From positions 3,767,786 to 3,831,785 of the forward strand of contig NZ_JAGIOO010000001.1 of NCBI RefSeq assembly GCF_017876755.1: a stretch of 64,000 nt of DNA. Reading direction: 5' to 3'. The stretch is from Crossiella equi. Its GTDB lineage: Bacteria > Actinomycetota > Actinomycetes > Mycobacteriales > Pseudonocardiaceae. The notes under the pieces were generated by a model, which searched no databases, was not told the DNA's origin, and saw only the letters and a list, made by a program, of their open reading frames with translations. Numbering within the stretch: position 1 is the first letter of the stretch; the number at the start of each line of letters is the position of its first letter. Below, in pieces: positions 17,581 to 26,755 of the stretch. The translations under genes were made by a program, and so were the position numbers.

Positions 17581-18675
17581 TCAGACCCTGCCCGTCTCCT
17601 GCTCGCGCCGCTGCTCCAGCAGGTCGAGCACCTGCTGGGCGGTGACCACACCCGAGTAGCCGCCCCGCGCGTCGACCACCACACCGAGACCGGCGGGCGA
17701 GGACAGCGCCGCGTCCAGGGCGCCGCGCAGCGCGGTGCCGTGCACGTGCAGCGAGCCGCCCGGGACGAGCGAGCCCTCGGCCACCTCGCCGTCGGCGATG
17801 GACTCCGGCGGCAGCCACCCGCGCGGGTGGTTGTCCGCGTCCAGCGCGAGCGTCCAGCCAGTGCCCGCGCGACGCTGCTCGCCGACCCGCACGGTGTCCA
17901 CGGCGCCCAGCGCGAGCGCGCCGTCCTCCACAAAGGACAGACCGCGGTAGCCCCGGTCCTTGCCGACGAAGGAGGCCACGAAGTCGTTGGCGGGGCGGGT
18001 CAGCAGGTCCGACGGGGAGGCGTACTGCGCGAGCACCCCGCCCTGCCGGAACACCGCGATCTTCTCGCCGATGCGCACGGCCTCGTCGATGTCGTGGGTG
18101 ACGAACACGATGGTCTTGTCGAGCTCGGCCTGCAGCCGCAGCAGCTCGTCCTGGAGCCCTTCGCGCACAACGGGGTCGACCGCGCTGAACGGCTCGTCCA
18201 TGAGCAGCACGGGCGGGTCGGCGGCGAGCGCGCGGGCCACGCCGACGCGCTGCTGCTGACCGCCGGACAGCTGTGCCGGGTACCGCTTGCCGAGCTCGGC
18301 GGGCAGCCCGACGGTCTCCAGCAGCTCGGCCGCGCGGGCGCGGGCCTTGCGCCGGGTCCAGCCGGACAGCAGCGGCACGGTGGCCACGTTGTCCAGGACG
18401 GTGCGGTGCGGGAACAGGCCCGCCTGCTGGATGACGTAGCCGATGCCGCGGCGCAGCTTCGCCGGGTCGGCCGCGCGCACGTCCTGCCCGTTGACCAGGA
18501 TCGTGCCCTCGGTGGGCTCGACCATGCGGTTGACCATGCGCAGCGACGTGGTCTTGCCGCAGCCGGATGGCCCGACGAACACAGTGATCGTGCCCGCCTC
18601 CACCGAGAGGTTCAGCTCGTTGACAGCGGTGGTGCCGTCGTCGAAGCGTTTGGTCACGGCCTGGAACTCGATCAC
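17581..18675 (-). CDS. Osmoprotectant ABC transporter ATP-binding protein (OpuCA/ProV-like)
   Basis: The protein has 364 residues from GTG 18675, preceded by GGAAGGGG. Walker A is GPSGCGKTTS, signature LSGGQQQRVG, Walker B VLLMDEPFSAVD and the switch His lies in FVTHDIDEAV. After the ABC domain (about 1-240) comes a C-terminal region ending in VVVDARGGYSGVVTAQQVLDLLE, which looks like a diverged CBS module. In OpuA-type systems CBS modules sense ionic strength or c-di-AMP; whether this one does is unknown. It is the first gene of the operon. Confidence 0.93.
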   Translation of the reverse strand: MIEFQAVTKRFDDGTTAVNELNLSVEAGTITVFVGPSGCGKTTSLRMVNRMVEPTEGTILVNGQDVRAADPAKLRRGIGYVIQQAGLFPHRTVLDNVATVPLLSGWTRRKARARAAELLETVGLPAELGKRYPAQLSGGQQQRVGVARALAADPPVLLMDEPFSAVDPVVREGLQDELLRLQAELDKTIVFVTHDIDEAVRIGEKIAVFRQGGVLAQYASPSDLLTRPANDFVASFVGKDRGYRGLSFVEDGALALGAVDTVRVGEQRRAGTGWTLALDADNHPRGWLPPESIADGEVAEGSLVPGGSLHVHGTALRGALDAALSSPAGLGVVVDARGGYSGVVTAQQVLDLLEQRREQETGRV

Positions 18676-18780
18676 GCGAGCCCCTTCCGGTCGTGACGGC
18701 CACTGACCGGCCGCCGCCTGAGCAATCGACCTTAGCCCGATGGTCTGACAACGGCGAGGTGAACGCGCAGTACGCGGGCC

Positions 18781-18791
18781 TTTACAGTAAA
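18781..18791 (+). promoter_or_regulatory. Small palindrome with candidate -10 element
   Basis: TTTAC-A-GTAAA is a rare AT-rich dyad in this GC-rich divergent region. TACAGT within it would be a -10 element placed for a leaderless start at GTG 18798 of the polyamine-synthase-like gene. No convincing -35 is seen. Confidence 0.35.
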
Positions 18792-18797
18792 CGTTTT

Positions 18798-20336
18798 GTG
18801 ACCTCCGCAGCGCCGCTGGACGCCGTCTCCGCACTGCTCGCCTCGGCGGGCCCCGCAAGCCTGGCCCAGCGCCGTGTGCTGGCCCTGCTCGCCGGGGGCT
18901 GGCAGCCCCAGACCGAGCTGATCCGCAGGCCAGCCGTCCCCCGGCGCACGGTCGAGGAGCTGATCACCGCGCTGGGCGCGGACGCGGAGTCCGAGGGCGG
19001 CAGGCACCGCCTGCGACCGGAGCGCGCCGAGGAGTACACGAAGGCCTTCGGGCTGGCGGCGCTGCCGGAACCGGCCGACCCCCTCGCCGGGGCTGTGAGC
19101 CACCACACAGAACTGCTGTCCACGATCCGGGCCGACATCGCCGCGAACCCGCCGCCGCTGCCCGCGCTGGACCACGTGCCCGCCACCGCGGATTCGGTGC
19201 TGCGCCGCGCGCTGTGGCTGGCGGAGAGCTACCACCTGGCGGGCGCCCACGTGCTGTGCCTGGGTGACCACGACCTGACCTCGTTGGCGCTGTGCGCGGT
19301 GCACCCGGGCCTCCAGGTCACCGTGGTCGACCTGGACGAGCGCCTGCTGGCCTTCCTGGACGGCGTGGCCCGCGAGCGCGGCTTCAACCTCCGCTGCCTG
19401 CACGCCGACCTCCGCTTCGGCCTGCCCCCGGCCGCGGCCGAGTGCGCCGACCTGGTGTTCACCGACCCGCCGTACACCCCGGAGGGCATCGGCCTGTTCG
19501 CCGGGCGCGCGGTGGAGGCGCTGCGCGACCCGGCCACCGGGCGGATCCACATCGCCTACGGCTTCTCCGAGCGCACCCCGGCCCTGGGCTGGAAGGTGCA
19601 GCAGGAGCTGGTGTCGATGGGCCTGGTGCTGGAGGCGCTGCTGCCCGGCTTCGACCGCTACGACGGCGCGCAGGCGGTGGGCAGCGCCAGCTCGCTCTAC
19701 GTCTGCCGCCCCACCGCCAAGGCCCGGAAATCCGTTGCCCAGGGCGGCATCTACACGCACGGCCCGCAGTCGGTCGAGGCGGGCCGGGCCGACCGCACCG
19801 CCGAGCTGCATGGCATCGCGGCCAAGGGTGGCCTGGATGTCGTTGTGCGCCAACCGGGTTGGGCAAAGCCGGTGAGCGCCCGGGGCGCGGTGGTCATCGA
19901 CACCACCCCCGACCCGGGCCCGTGGGCGCTGCGGCACCTGCTGGCGGTCTCGGCCGAGCGCGTGGTGCTGCTGGTGTCCAACAACCACCCGGACACCACG
20001 AGCGAACGCGGTCAGCGCGAGCTGGCCGACCTGGTCTCCGCGCGCTACCGGCTGCGCTTCCTGCGCAGCACCCCGGACCCGAAGTCGGCGGTCGTGGTGG
20101 CCGACCGGATCGTGGAAACCCCGGAGTCCCAACGGGTTGAGCGCGCGCTGCTGGACCGGGCGCACGGCAAGCCGGGCAACACCTGGCGCGAGGCGCTGAC
20201 CGCGACCGGCCTGACCAAGAACGAGGCCCGCGCGCTGATCGCCGAACGAGCCGGGCACCTCGACCTCGGTCCCCGGCTCGTCGACCTGCCCCGGCACCAG
20301 GTGGCGGAGCTGCTGGCGGCGGTCAGGCTCGGGTGA
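18798..20336 (+). CDS. Bis(aminopropyl)spermidine synthase (BpsA)-like protein with extra C-terminal domain
   Basis: GTG 18798 gives 512 residues; GTG 18693 is an in-frame alternative with 35 extra residues and no RBS. Residues about 10-90 look like a winged helix (RRVLALLAGGWQPQTELIRR). Residues about 100-305 match the branched-chain polyamine synthase family: HVLCLGDHDLTSLALCA, VVDLDERLLAFL and FTDPPYTPEGIGLF. BpsA adds aminopropyl groups to spermidine in thermophiles; the real activity in actinobacteria is not established. Residues about 310-512, beginning QGGIYTHGP, are an additional domain I do not recognise. It overlaps the convergent protease gene by 14 bp. Confidence 0.75.
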   Translation: MTSAAPLDAVSALLASAGPASLAQRRVLALLAGGWQPQTELIRRPAVPRRTVEELITALGADAESEGGRHRLRPERAEEYTKAFGLAALPEPADPLAGAVSHHTELLSTIRADIAANPPPLPALDHVPATADSVLRRALWLAESYHLAGAHVLCLGDHDLTSLALCAVHPGLQVTVVDLDERLLAFLDGVARERGFNLRCLHADLRFGLPPAAAECADLVFTDPPYTPEGIGLFAGRAVEALRDPATGRIHIAYGFSERTPALGWKVQQELVSMGLVLEALLPGFDRYDGAQAVGSASSLYVCRPTAKARKSVAQGGIYTHGPQSVEAGRADRTAELHGIAAKGGLDVVVRQPGWAKPVSARGAVVIDTTPDPGPWALRHLLAVSAERVVLLVSNNHPDTTSERGQRELADLVSARYRLRFLRSTPDPKSAVVVADRIVETPESQRVERALLDRAHGKPGNTWREALTATGLTKNEARALIAERAGHLDLGPRLVDLPRHQVAELLAAVRLG

Positions 20337-21837
20337 GCGCGCAGCCCGGCCGGTCCAGGGCCAGCCCGGTGCCCTTGAGGCAGGCGGCGATCCCGCTGAC
20401 CTGCTGCCCGTAGGAGCGCCCCCGCACCGCGGTCACCGCGCCGTCCCGGTCCACCTCGCACGGGTTGTCGTCGGTGCACCGCTGGCCGTCGACGTTGTGC
20501 GTGTTGTGCACACCGACGACCGTGTCGCCGTCGCGGGACAGCAGCGCGGACCCGGACATGCCCTGCCAGGGCGCGCAGTCCGGGCTGGTGGTGTACCGGA
20601 TCGCGTTGTCCTGCTGGTAGCCGCCCTCGCGCAGGTGCGGCACCACGGCCTCGGCGGTACAGGCGAGGCGGTGGCTGGGGTAGGCCAGGGACAGCGGGTC
20701 ACCGGCGCGCACCGGGCGGGTGGCGAGCTGGAAGACCTTCGCCCCGCGCAGCTGCGCGTAGGTCTTGTCCAGGCGGAACAGCGCGAGGTCGGTGCCGGTC
20801 ATGGTGGCGTAGACGAGCCGGGTCACCTTGGCGGTGGCCTTCGGGTAGCCCTGCCGGTCGGCGATGTCGACCTGGCGCTCAGCGGGCTGGTCCACCAGCG
20901 CCTTGCCCGGGGCGGGCCGGTCGCCGGGTACGCAGTGGCCGTTGGTCAGCAGCAGCGCCTGGTCCTGCGGCCGGGCGCCGGGCGGGCGGACCACCGAGCC
21001 CACGCAGCCGCCCAGGTCGACCGCGCCCTCCACGTTCGGGATCACGTCGTCCGGGGGCACGTGGGTGCCACTGATGATCCCGTTGATCCACTCCGTGTGC
21101 CGGGTCACGTCGGTGAACAGCGTCGGGGCGTTGTCCCCGCCGGGACCGCTGACCACCCCGGCCACCGCCCACTCGCCGTTCTCGCGGACCAGCACGGGCC
21201 CGCCGGAGTCCATGTTGCCCACCGCCACGCTGCCGTCGCGGCTGCCCACGCACAGCTCCTGGTCCTTCGGGTCGGCCGACGGGCACGCGGACAGCGGCTG
21301 CACGACGGTGTCGGCCTCGCGCAGGCGGGTCGGGTAGCAGTCGCCCCAGTCGCAGGTCATGCCCCAGCCGAGGATGCGCACCGCGGTGCCGTCGGCGGGC
21401 CGGGTCGTGGCCAGCCGCACGGGCTTGGCCTTGACCGGGGTCCTGAGGTGCATCAGGGCCACGTCGCGGCCCCAGAAGCCCTCCTTGTTGGTGGCCAGCC
21501 GGTAGTAGTGGTCGACCTCGACGAGCTCCCCGCCGCCGGTGGTGTCCGGGGACCCGATCCGGAGCCGCCAGCCCTTCGGGACCCCGTTCTTGGCCCCGGT
21601 CGGGTTCTTGCCCGCGCAGTGGCTGGCGGTCAGGACCCATTGCGGCGCCAGGACTTCCACCCCGCAGCCGTGCCCGTCCGGCCGGGGCGGCCGAGGGGCG
21701 GCGGGTTGGAAGGAGCCCATGAACGAGTACGCCTGGGTGGACTCGGTGCCGCCGATGATGGCCTGCGCGGGCAGGGCGCCCAGCACCGGCGCGGCCAGGG
21801 CGAGCACCACCACGCCCAGCAGAGAACGACTTCGCAT
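20323..21837 (-). CDS. Secreted serine protease with two tandem trypsin-like domains
   Basis: The protein has 504 residues from ATG 21837. A Sec signal (MRSRSLLGVVVLALAAPVLG, cleavage after PAQA) is followed by a mature IIGGTES terminus. Domain 1 (about 28-265) has His in TASHC, Asp in RDVALMHL and Ser in GNMDSGGP. Domain 2 (about 280-490) has its own triad: LLLTNGHCV, GTDLALFRL and WQGMSGSALL, more like trypsin_2/V8-type enzymes. In domain 1, Met replaces the usual Gly two residues before the nucleophile. Both domains appear catalytically complete. Targets are unknown. Confidence 0.88.
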   Translation of the reverse strand: MRSRSLLGVVVLALAAPVLGALPAQAIIGGTESTQAYSFMGSFQPAAPRPPRPDGHGCGVEVLAPQWVLTASHCAGKNPTGAKNGVPKGWRLRIGSPDTTGGGELVEVDHYYRLATNKEGFWGRDVALMHLRTPVKAKPVRLATTRPADGTAVRILGWGMTCDWGDCYPTRLREADTVVQPLSACPSADPKDQELCVGSRDGSVAVGNMDSGGPVLVRENGEWAVAGVVSGPGGDNAPTLFTDVTRHTEWINGIISGTHVPPDDVIPNVEGAVDLGGCVGSVVRPPGARPQDQALLLTNGHCVPGDRPAPGKALVDQPAERQVDIADRQGYPKATAKVTRLVYATMTGTDLALFRLDKTYAQLRGAKVFQLATRPVRAGDPLSLAYPSHRLACTAEAVVPHLREGGYQQDNAIRYTTSPDCAPWQGMSGSALLSRDGDTVVGVHNTHNVDGQRCTDDNPCEVDRDGAVTAVRGRSYGQQVSGIAACLKGTGLALDRPGCALTRA

Positions 21838-21962
21838 GGCCCACACCCTGCCGAGCCGATGTCCGGGTCCCTCGATCACCGCGTCACAGCTGTGTGACAG
21901 CAGTTCTTACCGAAGGCTGACGGCCCCGCGCCGACCCCGCCGAGCGGGGCTAGCGTCGAGCC

Positions 21963-22724
21963 GTGATCGGAAGACGGACCTTCACCCTCGGCGCCCTGAC
22001 CGCGCTGGGCACCCTCGGCCTGGCGGGCACCGGGACGGCCGCACCGGGCCCGCGCGTCCGCAACGTGGTGCTGGTGCACGGCGCCTACGCCGACGGCTCC
22101 TCCTGGGCACCGGTGGTGACTCGCCTCCAGCAGGCGGGCCTGCGCGTCACCTCGGTGCAGAACCCGCTGACCTCGCTGGCCGAGGACGTCGCCGCCACCA
22201 CCCGCGCCCTGGACCGGCAGGACGGCCCGACCGTGCTGGCCGGGCACTCCTACGGCGGCATGGTGGTCTCCCAGGCGGGCGGGCACCCCCGCGTGGCCTC
22301 GCTGGTCTACGTGGCCGCCCGCGCTCCCGAGGCGGGCGAGGACTACCCGGCGCTGGCCGCCCGCTTCCCCACCCCGCCCGCGAACGCGGGCATCGTGGAA
22401 CGCGCCGGGTTCCGGCAGCTCAGCCAGGAGGCGTTCCTGCGCGACTTCGCCAACGGCCTGCCCCGGCACAAAGCCCTGGCGCTGTACGCGGCGCAGGGCC
22501 CGGTGGCCGCCTCGCTGTTCACCACCCGCACCACGGCCGCGGCCTGGCACGAGCACCCCACGTTCTACGCGGTGTCCCGGCGGGACCGCACCACGTCCCC
22601 GGAGCTGCAACGGTTCCTGGCCGGGCGCATGGGCGCGCACACGGTCGAGCTGGACTCCGGGCACCTGTCGATCCAGACCCACCCGGACGAGATCGCCCGC
22701 CTGGTCCTGGCCGCGGCGCGTTAG
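21963..22724 (+). CDS. Secreted alpha/beta hydrolase with Tat signal
   Basis: The protein has 253 residues from GTG 21963. The N-terminus MIGRRTFTLGALTALG is a twin-arginine signal (RRTF) with cleavage near GTAA. The hydrolase core shows the oxyanion motif VLVHGAYADGSSW, nucleophile Ser in AGHSYGGMV and the catalytic His in DSGHLSIQ. It is the EstC/salicylate-esterase-like group of alpha/beta hydrolases. Substrate is unknown. The stop overlaps that of the convergent hypothetical gene by four bases. Confidence 0.88.
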   Translation: MIGRRTFTLGALTALGTLGLAGTGTAAPGPRVRNVVLVHGAYADGSSWAPVVTRLQQAGLRVTSVQNPLTSLAEDVAATTRALDRQDGPTVLAGHSYGGMVVSQAGGHPRVASLVYVAARAPEAGEDYPALAARFPTPPANAGIVERAGFRQLSQEAFLRDFANGLPRHKALALYAAQGPVAASLFTTRTTAAAWHEHPTFYAVSRRDRTTSPELQRFLAGRMGAHTVELDSGHLSIQTHPDEIARLVLAAAR

Positions 22725-23245
22725 ACCGGCCGGTACTCGCGCGGTGGCTCGCCGAAGAGCAACCCGTTCTCGTCCATGGCGTTCTCCACCGCGAAGGCCC
22801 CGCCGTCGAGCACGAACTGGAAGGCCACCGAACCGTGGTCCAGGTCCGCCCCGCGCCGCTGCTTGTCGTTGCGCCACACCAGCAACCGCACCTCGTGCAC
22901 GGTGCCACCGGCGAGCGCGGCCAGCTCGGGCAGCGGGTCGGCCCGCCACTCCAGCCGTCCGGGCTCCTCGGGCAGCCAGGTGTTGGGCAGCGAGCGGTCG
23001 GCCGCGTTCCAGGTCACCGAGACCTCGTCGAACTTCCAGTGGTTGATCTCCACCTGGTCCGCGCCGAAGTCCAGCAGCACCGGGGCGTCGGACCACCAGC
23101 TGCCGTCCTCGGTGTCCCACAGCAGCCACACGTGGTGCAGCACGCGCCCGTGCAGGGCCGCCAGCCGCTCGCCCAGCTCCGCGCGGATCTCGCGGGCCCC
23201 GCTCAGCCAGTGCGGCCGGTAGCCCGGAATGCCGAAGTCGAACAC
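22721..23245 (-). CDS. Hypothetical protein
   Basis: The protein has 174 residues from GTG 23245, which immediately follows the TAG of the cyclic-di-GMP gene, so the two are probably co-transcribed. It is Trp-rich (HVWLLWDTEDGSWW, VSVTWNAADRSLP) with a predicted beta-rich middle. There is no signal peptide, no membrane helix and no motif I recognise. Its tight linkage to the GGDEF/EAL gene hints at a related role, but this is only context. Confidence 0.65.
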   Translation of the reverse strand: MFDFGIPGYRPHWLSGAREIRAELGERLAALHGRVLHHVWLLWDTEDGSWWSDAPVLLDFGADQVEINHWKFDEVSVTWNAADRSLPNTWLPEEPGRLEWRADPLPELAALAGGTVHEVRLLVWRNDKQRRGADLDHGSVAFQFVLDGGAFAVENAMDENGLLFGEPPREYRPV

Positions 23246-26200
23246 CTACACCCCGGAGTCGGCCCTGGGCACGTGCAGGCGCCCCAGCGACAGCACCGCG
23301 CGGAACTCCCGGGGCGGCACCGCCCGGGAGAACAGCCAGCCCTGGTAGGCGTCCACCCCCACGCCCTGGAGGATGTTGAACTGGGTGGCGGTCTCCACGC
23401 CCTCGGCCACGCAGCTGCGGCCCATGGCCCGGGCCATGTCGACCACCGCGCGGGCCACCGCGAAGTCCGACGGGTCCTTGCCCACCCCGGAGACGAACCG
23501 CCGGTCCACCTTGATGATCTGCGCGGGCAGGTCCTTGAGGCGGGCCAGCGAGGAGTAGCCGGTGCCGAAGTCGTCGACGGCGAACCGCACGCCGCGCTCG
23601 ACCAGCTCGGCCATCACCGCCCTGGTCTTGGACGGCAGGTCGACCAGGCTGGTCTCGACCAGCTCCAGGATCACCCGGTCCCAGTCGATGCCCGCCTCGG
23701 CCACCGCGGTGGCCACCACGTCCACGAAGTCCGGGTCGCCGGGCAGCAGCCCGGCCAGGTTCACCGCGACGCCGGGCGCCTTCTGGCCGTTGGGGGCGGG
23801 CCAGTTGGCCGCCTCCTTCAGCGCGGCGCGCAGCACCCAGCGGTCCAGCTCGCGCAGCAGGTCGCCCTGCTCGGCCACCGGCAGGAACACATCCGGGGAG
23901 AGCAGGCCCCGGTCCGGGTGCGGCCAGCGCACCAGCGCCTCGGCCGTGGTGACGATGCCGTTGGAGTCGACCACCGGCTGGAAGTGCAGGGCCAGGCCGT
24001 CCCGGGCCAGCGCCTCGCGCAGCTGGCCCTCCAGGTGCACCTGCCAGTCGGCCGAGGCCATCAGCGCCGCGCTGGCCAGCGAGACCCGGCCCGCACCCCG
24101 GCGCTTGGCCTCGAACATGGCCGCGTCGGCGAAGCGCAGCAGGTCATCGCCGGTGGCGCGGGAGCCGTTGGGCACCGCGGCACCGATCGAGGCGGAGATG
24201 CGCACCAGCTGGCCGTGCACCGGCACCACCGTGCGCAGCAGGCTGGACACCTTGGTGGCCAGGGCGTCGACGCCGCCGACCTCGTCGATGTTCTCGCAGA
24301 TGATCACGTACTCGTCGCCGGAGAGCCTCGCGGCGGTGCAGCCCTTGGGCAGCCCGCCCTCCAGCCGCCGGGCCAGCACCACGAGCAGCTCGTCGCCCGC
24401 GTCGTGGCCGAGGGAGTCGTTGACCCGCTTGAAGTTGTCGATGTCGCAGAACAGCACCGCGACGCCGTGCGGGTGGTCGCCGTGCAGCAGCCCGGCCAGC
24501 AGCTCCTTGACCGCGGCGCGGTTGGGCAGGCCGGTGAGGTCGTCGTGGGTGGCCTGGTGCTTGAGCGCCTCGGCGGTGCGGCGGCGCTCGGTGATGTCCT
24601 GGAAGACCACCAGGGAGAACCGGCGGCCGTCGTCCTGCACGGACAGCGCCACGTGCAGCTCGCAGTAGACCGGCTCGTTGTCCGAGCGCAGCAGGATGCG
24701 CTGCGGGATCTTGAAGCTCTTCTGGTCCTCGGCGTCCATCATGGCGCCGATGGACAGCTGCTCGGCGGGCTCGTCCGGGTGCGTGAGCTGCTCGGCGGTC
24801 ATGCCGCGCAGCTGTTCCAGGTCGAAGCCGAGCAGCTCGCACAGCGCGTCGTTGGCGTCGACCAGGCGCTCGCTGTCGTCGAAGATGCCGATGCCGACCG
24901 GGGTGACCGAGACCAGGTCGGCGAAGCGCTGGCTGGAGCGCTGCATGCGCGTCTCCACCACCCGCTGCTCGGTGATGTCCTGGGCGGTGCCGACCATGAC
25001 CGTGCGGCCGTCCGGCAGCGCCACCGCGGCGCCGTGGCAGCGGAAGACCCGCACCGCGCCGTCGCCCCGGACCAGCCGGTGCTCGCACTCCACGGGCTGC
25101 TCGTCGGCGGCCAGCTGGTGCCACAGCTCGTCCACCCACTGCCGGTCCTCGGGGTGCACGAGGTTGAGGTAGTCCTGGTAGGTGGTGCGCTGGCCCTGCG
25201 GCACGCCGTAGAGCTCGAAGAGCATCTCCGACCACACGGTCTCACCGGTGGAGGGGTACCACTCCCAGGTGCCCAGGCGGGACACGCGCTGCGCGTCGTC
25301 CAGGCGCCGCCGCTCGCGCAGCAGCTGGCGTTCCAGCGCGCGCTGCTCGGTGACGTTCTGCACGGTGGCCTGCAGCCGGGCGACCGCGGCGTCCTCGCCG
25401 TGCTCGGCGCGCACCCGCAGCATGTAGACCTTGTCGCCGAGCTCGCCCCTGAACTCGGTCTCGGCGGTCTCGCCGTGCTCGGCGGTGAGCAGCCGGTCGC
25501 GCAGGTCGGCCAGCGCCTGCAGGTCGTTCGGGTGCACGCCGGAGAGGATGTCGTTGTCCGGAACCGACCCGACCTCGTCGAAGAGCTCGATCAGCGCCTC
25601 GGAGCGGTAGATGGTGCCCGCCGCGACCTCGTAGGTCCAGCTGCCCATGCGGGCGATGCGCTGGGCCTCGAGCAGCCGGACGCGCTCCTTGGCCAGCTCG
25701 TTCTCCACCCGCCACTGCTCGGTGATGTCCCGGATGTACCCGGTGATGCGCAGCAGCCTGCCCTGCTCGTCGCAGTGCGACTTGGCCTCGCCGCGGATGC
25801 GCCGCATCTCGCCGTCCGGGCGGATGACCCGGTACTCGATGTCGATGGAGTCGCCGGACTGCTTGTGGTCGGTCCAGTAGGCGGCCACCAGCTCGCGGTC
25901 CTCGGGGTGGGCGAGGTCGAGCACCGCCTGGGCACCCGGAGTGACCGAACCGGGCTCCAGGCCCAGGAGCTCGTAGTGGTTGGCCGACCAGACGGTCACG
26001 CCGGTCTCCGGGTCGAACTCCCAGGAGGCGATGCCCGCCACGCGCTGCACGTCGTTGAGCCGCCGCTCCTCCTCGCGGAGGGCCTGCGCGGCGCTGGCCA
26101 GGTCGGAGATGTCGACCAGCAGCACGACCTGGCGGCCCACCCCCGGCGCGGGCAGCCGGACCACGCGCACCGGCACCTCACCGCCGCCGGGGCGGCAGAG

Positions 26201-26473
26201 CCGGGTGTCCGGCTCGGCGCCGACCAGCAGCGCGCCCAGCTCCAGCCCGACCAGCTCCCCGGGGGTGGCCCCGGCGAGGTCGGCGGCGGCCTTGTTGGCC
26301 TTCACCACATAGGTGTTGGCGTCACAGAGCAGCGCGGGGGCGTCCGGGAAAGCGATCTCCAGGCACTCGGCCTGGTCGGCCTGGTCACCGTTCTGCGGGC
26401 ATGGCTGAGCGGACTCCGACGGTTCGAGCACATGCGGCCCCCGCCTCGTCCGCTGGACCTGCTCGGTCACCAT
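23246..26473 (-). CDS. Multi-PAS GGDEF-EAL cyclic-di-GMP turnover protein
   Basis: The protein has 1075 residues from ATG 26473 with GGAAGGGTG upstream. It has four to five PAS/PAC units (DITEQ repeats near 270, 405, 530 and 655), then a GGDEF domain whose signature is RLSGDEYVI, and an EAL domain. The EAL part keeps the catalytic set: EALVRW, LELVETSL, DDFGTGYSSL, KVDRRFV, AEGVET and YQGWLFS. The GGDEF signature departs from GGDEF at two positions, so cyclase activity is uncertain, while phosphodiesterase activity looks intact. No transmembrane segment is seen, so it is a cytosolic sensor with unknown PAS ligands. Confidence 0.92.
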   Translation of the reverse strand: MVTEQVQRTRRGPHVLEPSESAQPCPQNGDQADQAECLEIAFPDAPALLCDANTYVVKANKAAADLAGATPGELVGLELGALLVGAEPDTRLCRPGGGEVPVRVVRLPAPGVGRQVVLLVDISDLASAAQALREEERRLNDVQRVAGIASWEFDPETGVTVWSANHYELLGLEPGSVTPGAQAVLDLAHPEDRELVAAYWTDHKQSGDSIDIEYRVIRPDGEMRRIRGEAKSHCDEQGRLLRITGYIRDITEQWRVENELAKERVRLLEAQRIARMGSWTYEVAAGTIYRSEALIELFDEVGSVPDNDILSGVHPNDLQALADLRDRLLTAEHGETAETEFRGELGDKVYMLRVRAEHGEDAAVARLQATVQNVTEQRALERQLLRERRRLDDAQRVSRLGTWEWYPSTGETVWSEMLFELYGVPQGQRTTYQDYLNLVHPEDRQWVDELWHQLAADEQPVECEHRLVRGDGAVRVFRCHGAAVALPDGRTVMVGTAQDITEQRVVETRMQRSSQRFADLVSVTPVGIGIFDDSERLVDANDALCELLGFDLEQLRGMTAEQLTHPDEPAEQLSIGAMMDAEDQKSFKIPQRILLRSDNEPVYCELHVALSVQDDGRRFSLVVFQDITERRRTAEALKHQATHDDLTGLPNRAAVKELLAGLLHGDHPHGVAVLFCDIDNFKRVNDSLGHDAGDELLVVLARRLEGGLPKGCTAARLSGDEYVIICENIDEVGGVDALATKVSSLLRTVVPVHGQLVRISASIGAAVPNGSRATGDDLLRFADAAMFEAKRRGAGRVSLASAALMASADWQVHLEGQLREALARDGLALHFQPVVDSNGIVTTAEALVRWPHPDRGLLSPDVFLPVAEQGDLLRELDRWVLRAALKEAANWPAPNGQKAPGVAVNLAGLLPGDPDFVDVVATAVAEAGIDWDRVILELVETSLVDLPSKTRAVMAELVERGVRFAVDDFGTGYSSLARLKDLPAQIIKVDRRFVSGVGKDPSDFAVARAVVDMARAMGRSCVAEGVETATQFNILQGVGVDAYQGWLFSRAVPPREFRAVLSLGRLHVPRADSGV

Positions 26474-26755
26474 GTCCACCCTTCCGCGTCGACCGCCGCG
26501 GCGCAGGGTGGCCCGGCTCCGCGGCTGTCTCAGCAGTGCACCCGAGTCGGGGTGGCTAAGCCAACCCCCACCCGGATGCCTACCTGAACGAGTGAAGGTA
26601 GTGGGTAGGCCCCGGTTGGCCCACCCCCCAGAGTCGGCAATTCGCGGACATCTTGGCAACGGCCGCGAGCTGCGAGAACTGTCTTCACTTGGTCAGTGTT
26701 CGCTGTGAGTAGCCGGAACGCTCGGTAACCCGGTGAACCTTGTGCCCCGACCCTT
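26474..26755 (-). other. Leader/intergenic region of the cyclic-di-GMP gene
   Basis: This 282-bp stretch has no supported gene. Reading for the minus-strand transcript, CTACCT (26580-26585) can pair with AGGTAG (26596-26601), or the overlapping GCCTACC (26578-26584) can pair with GGTAGGC (26604-26610). The two hairpins exclude each other, so an RNA switch is conceivable. I see no known riboswitch consensus. Confidence 0.35.

Noticed and set aside
21539-26587. A 1682-codon open frame on the plus strand opposite the protease and PAS-GGDEF-EAL genes
   Set aside because: It is a GC-rich shadow of genes on the other strand. It has His/Val/Gly-rich low-complexity content and no domain.
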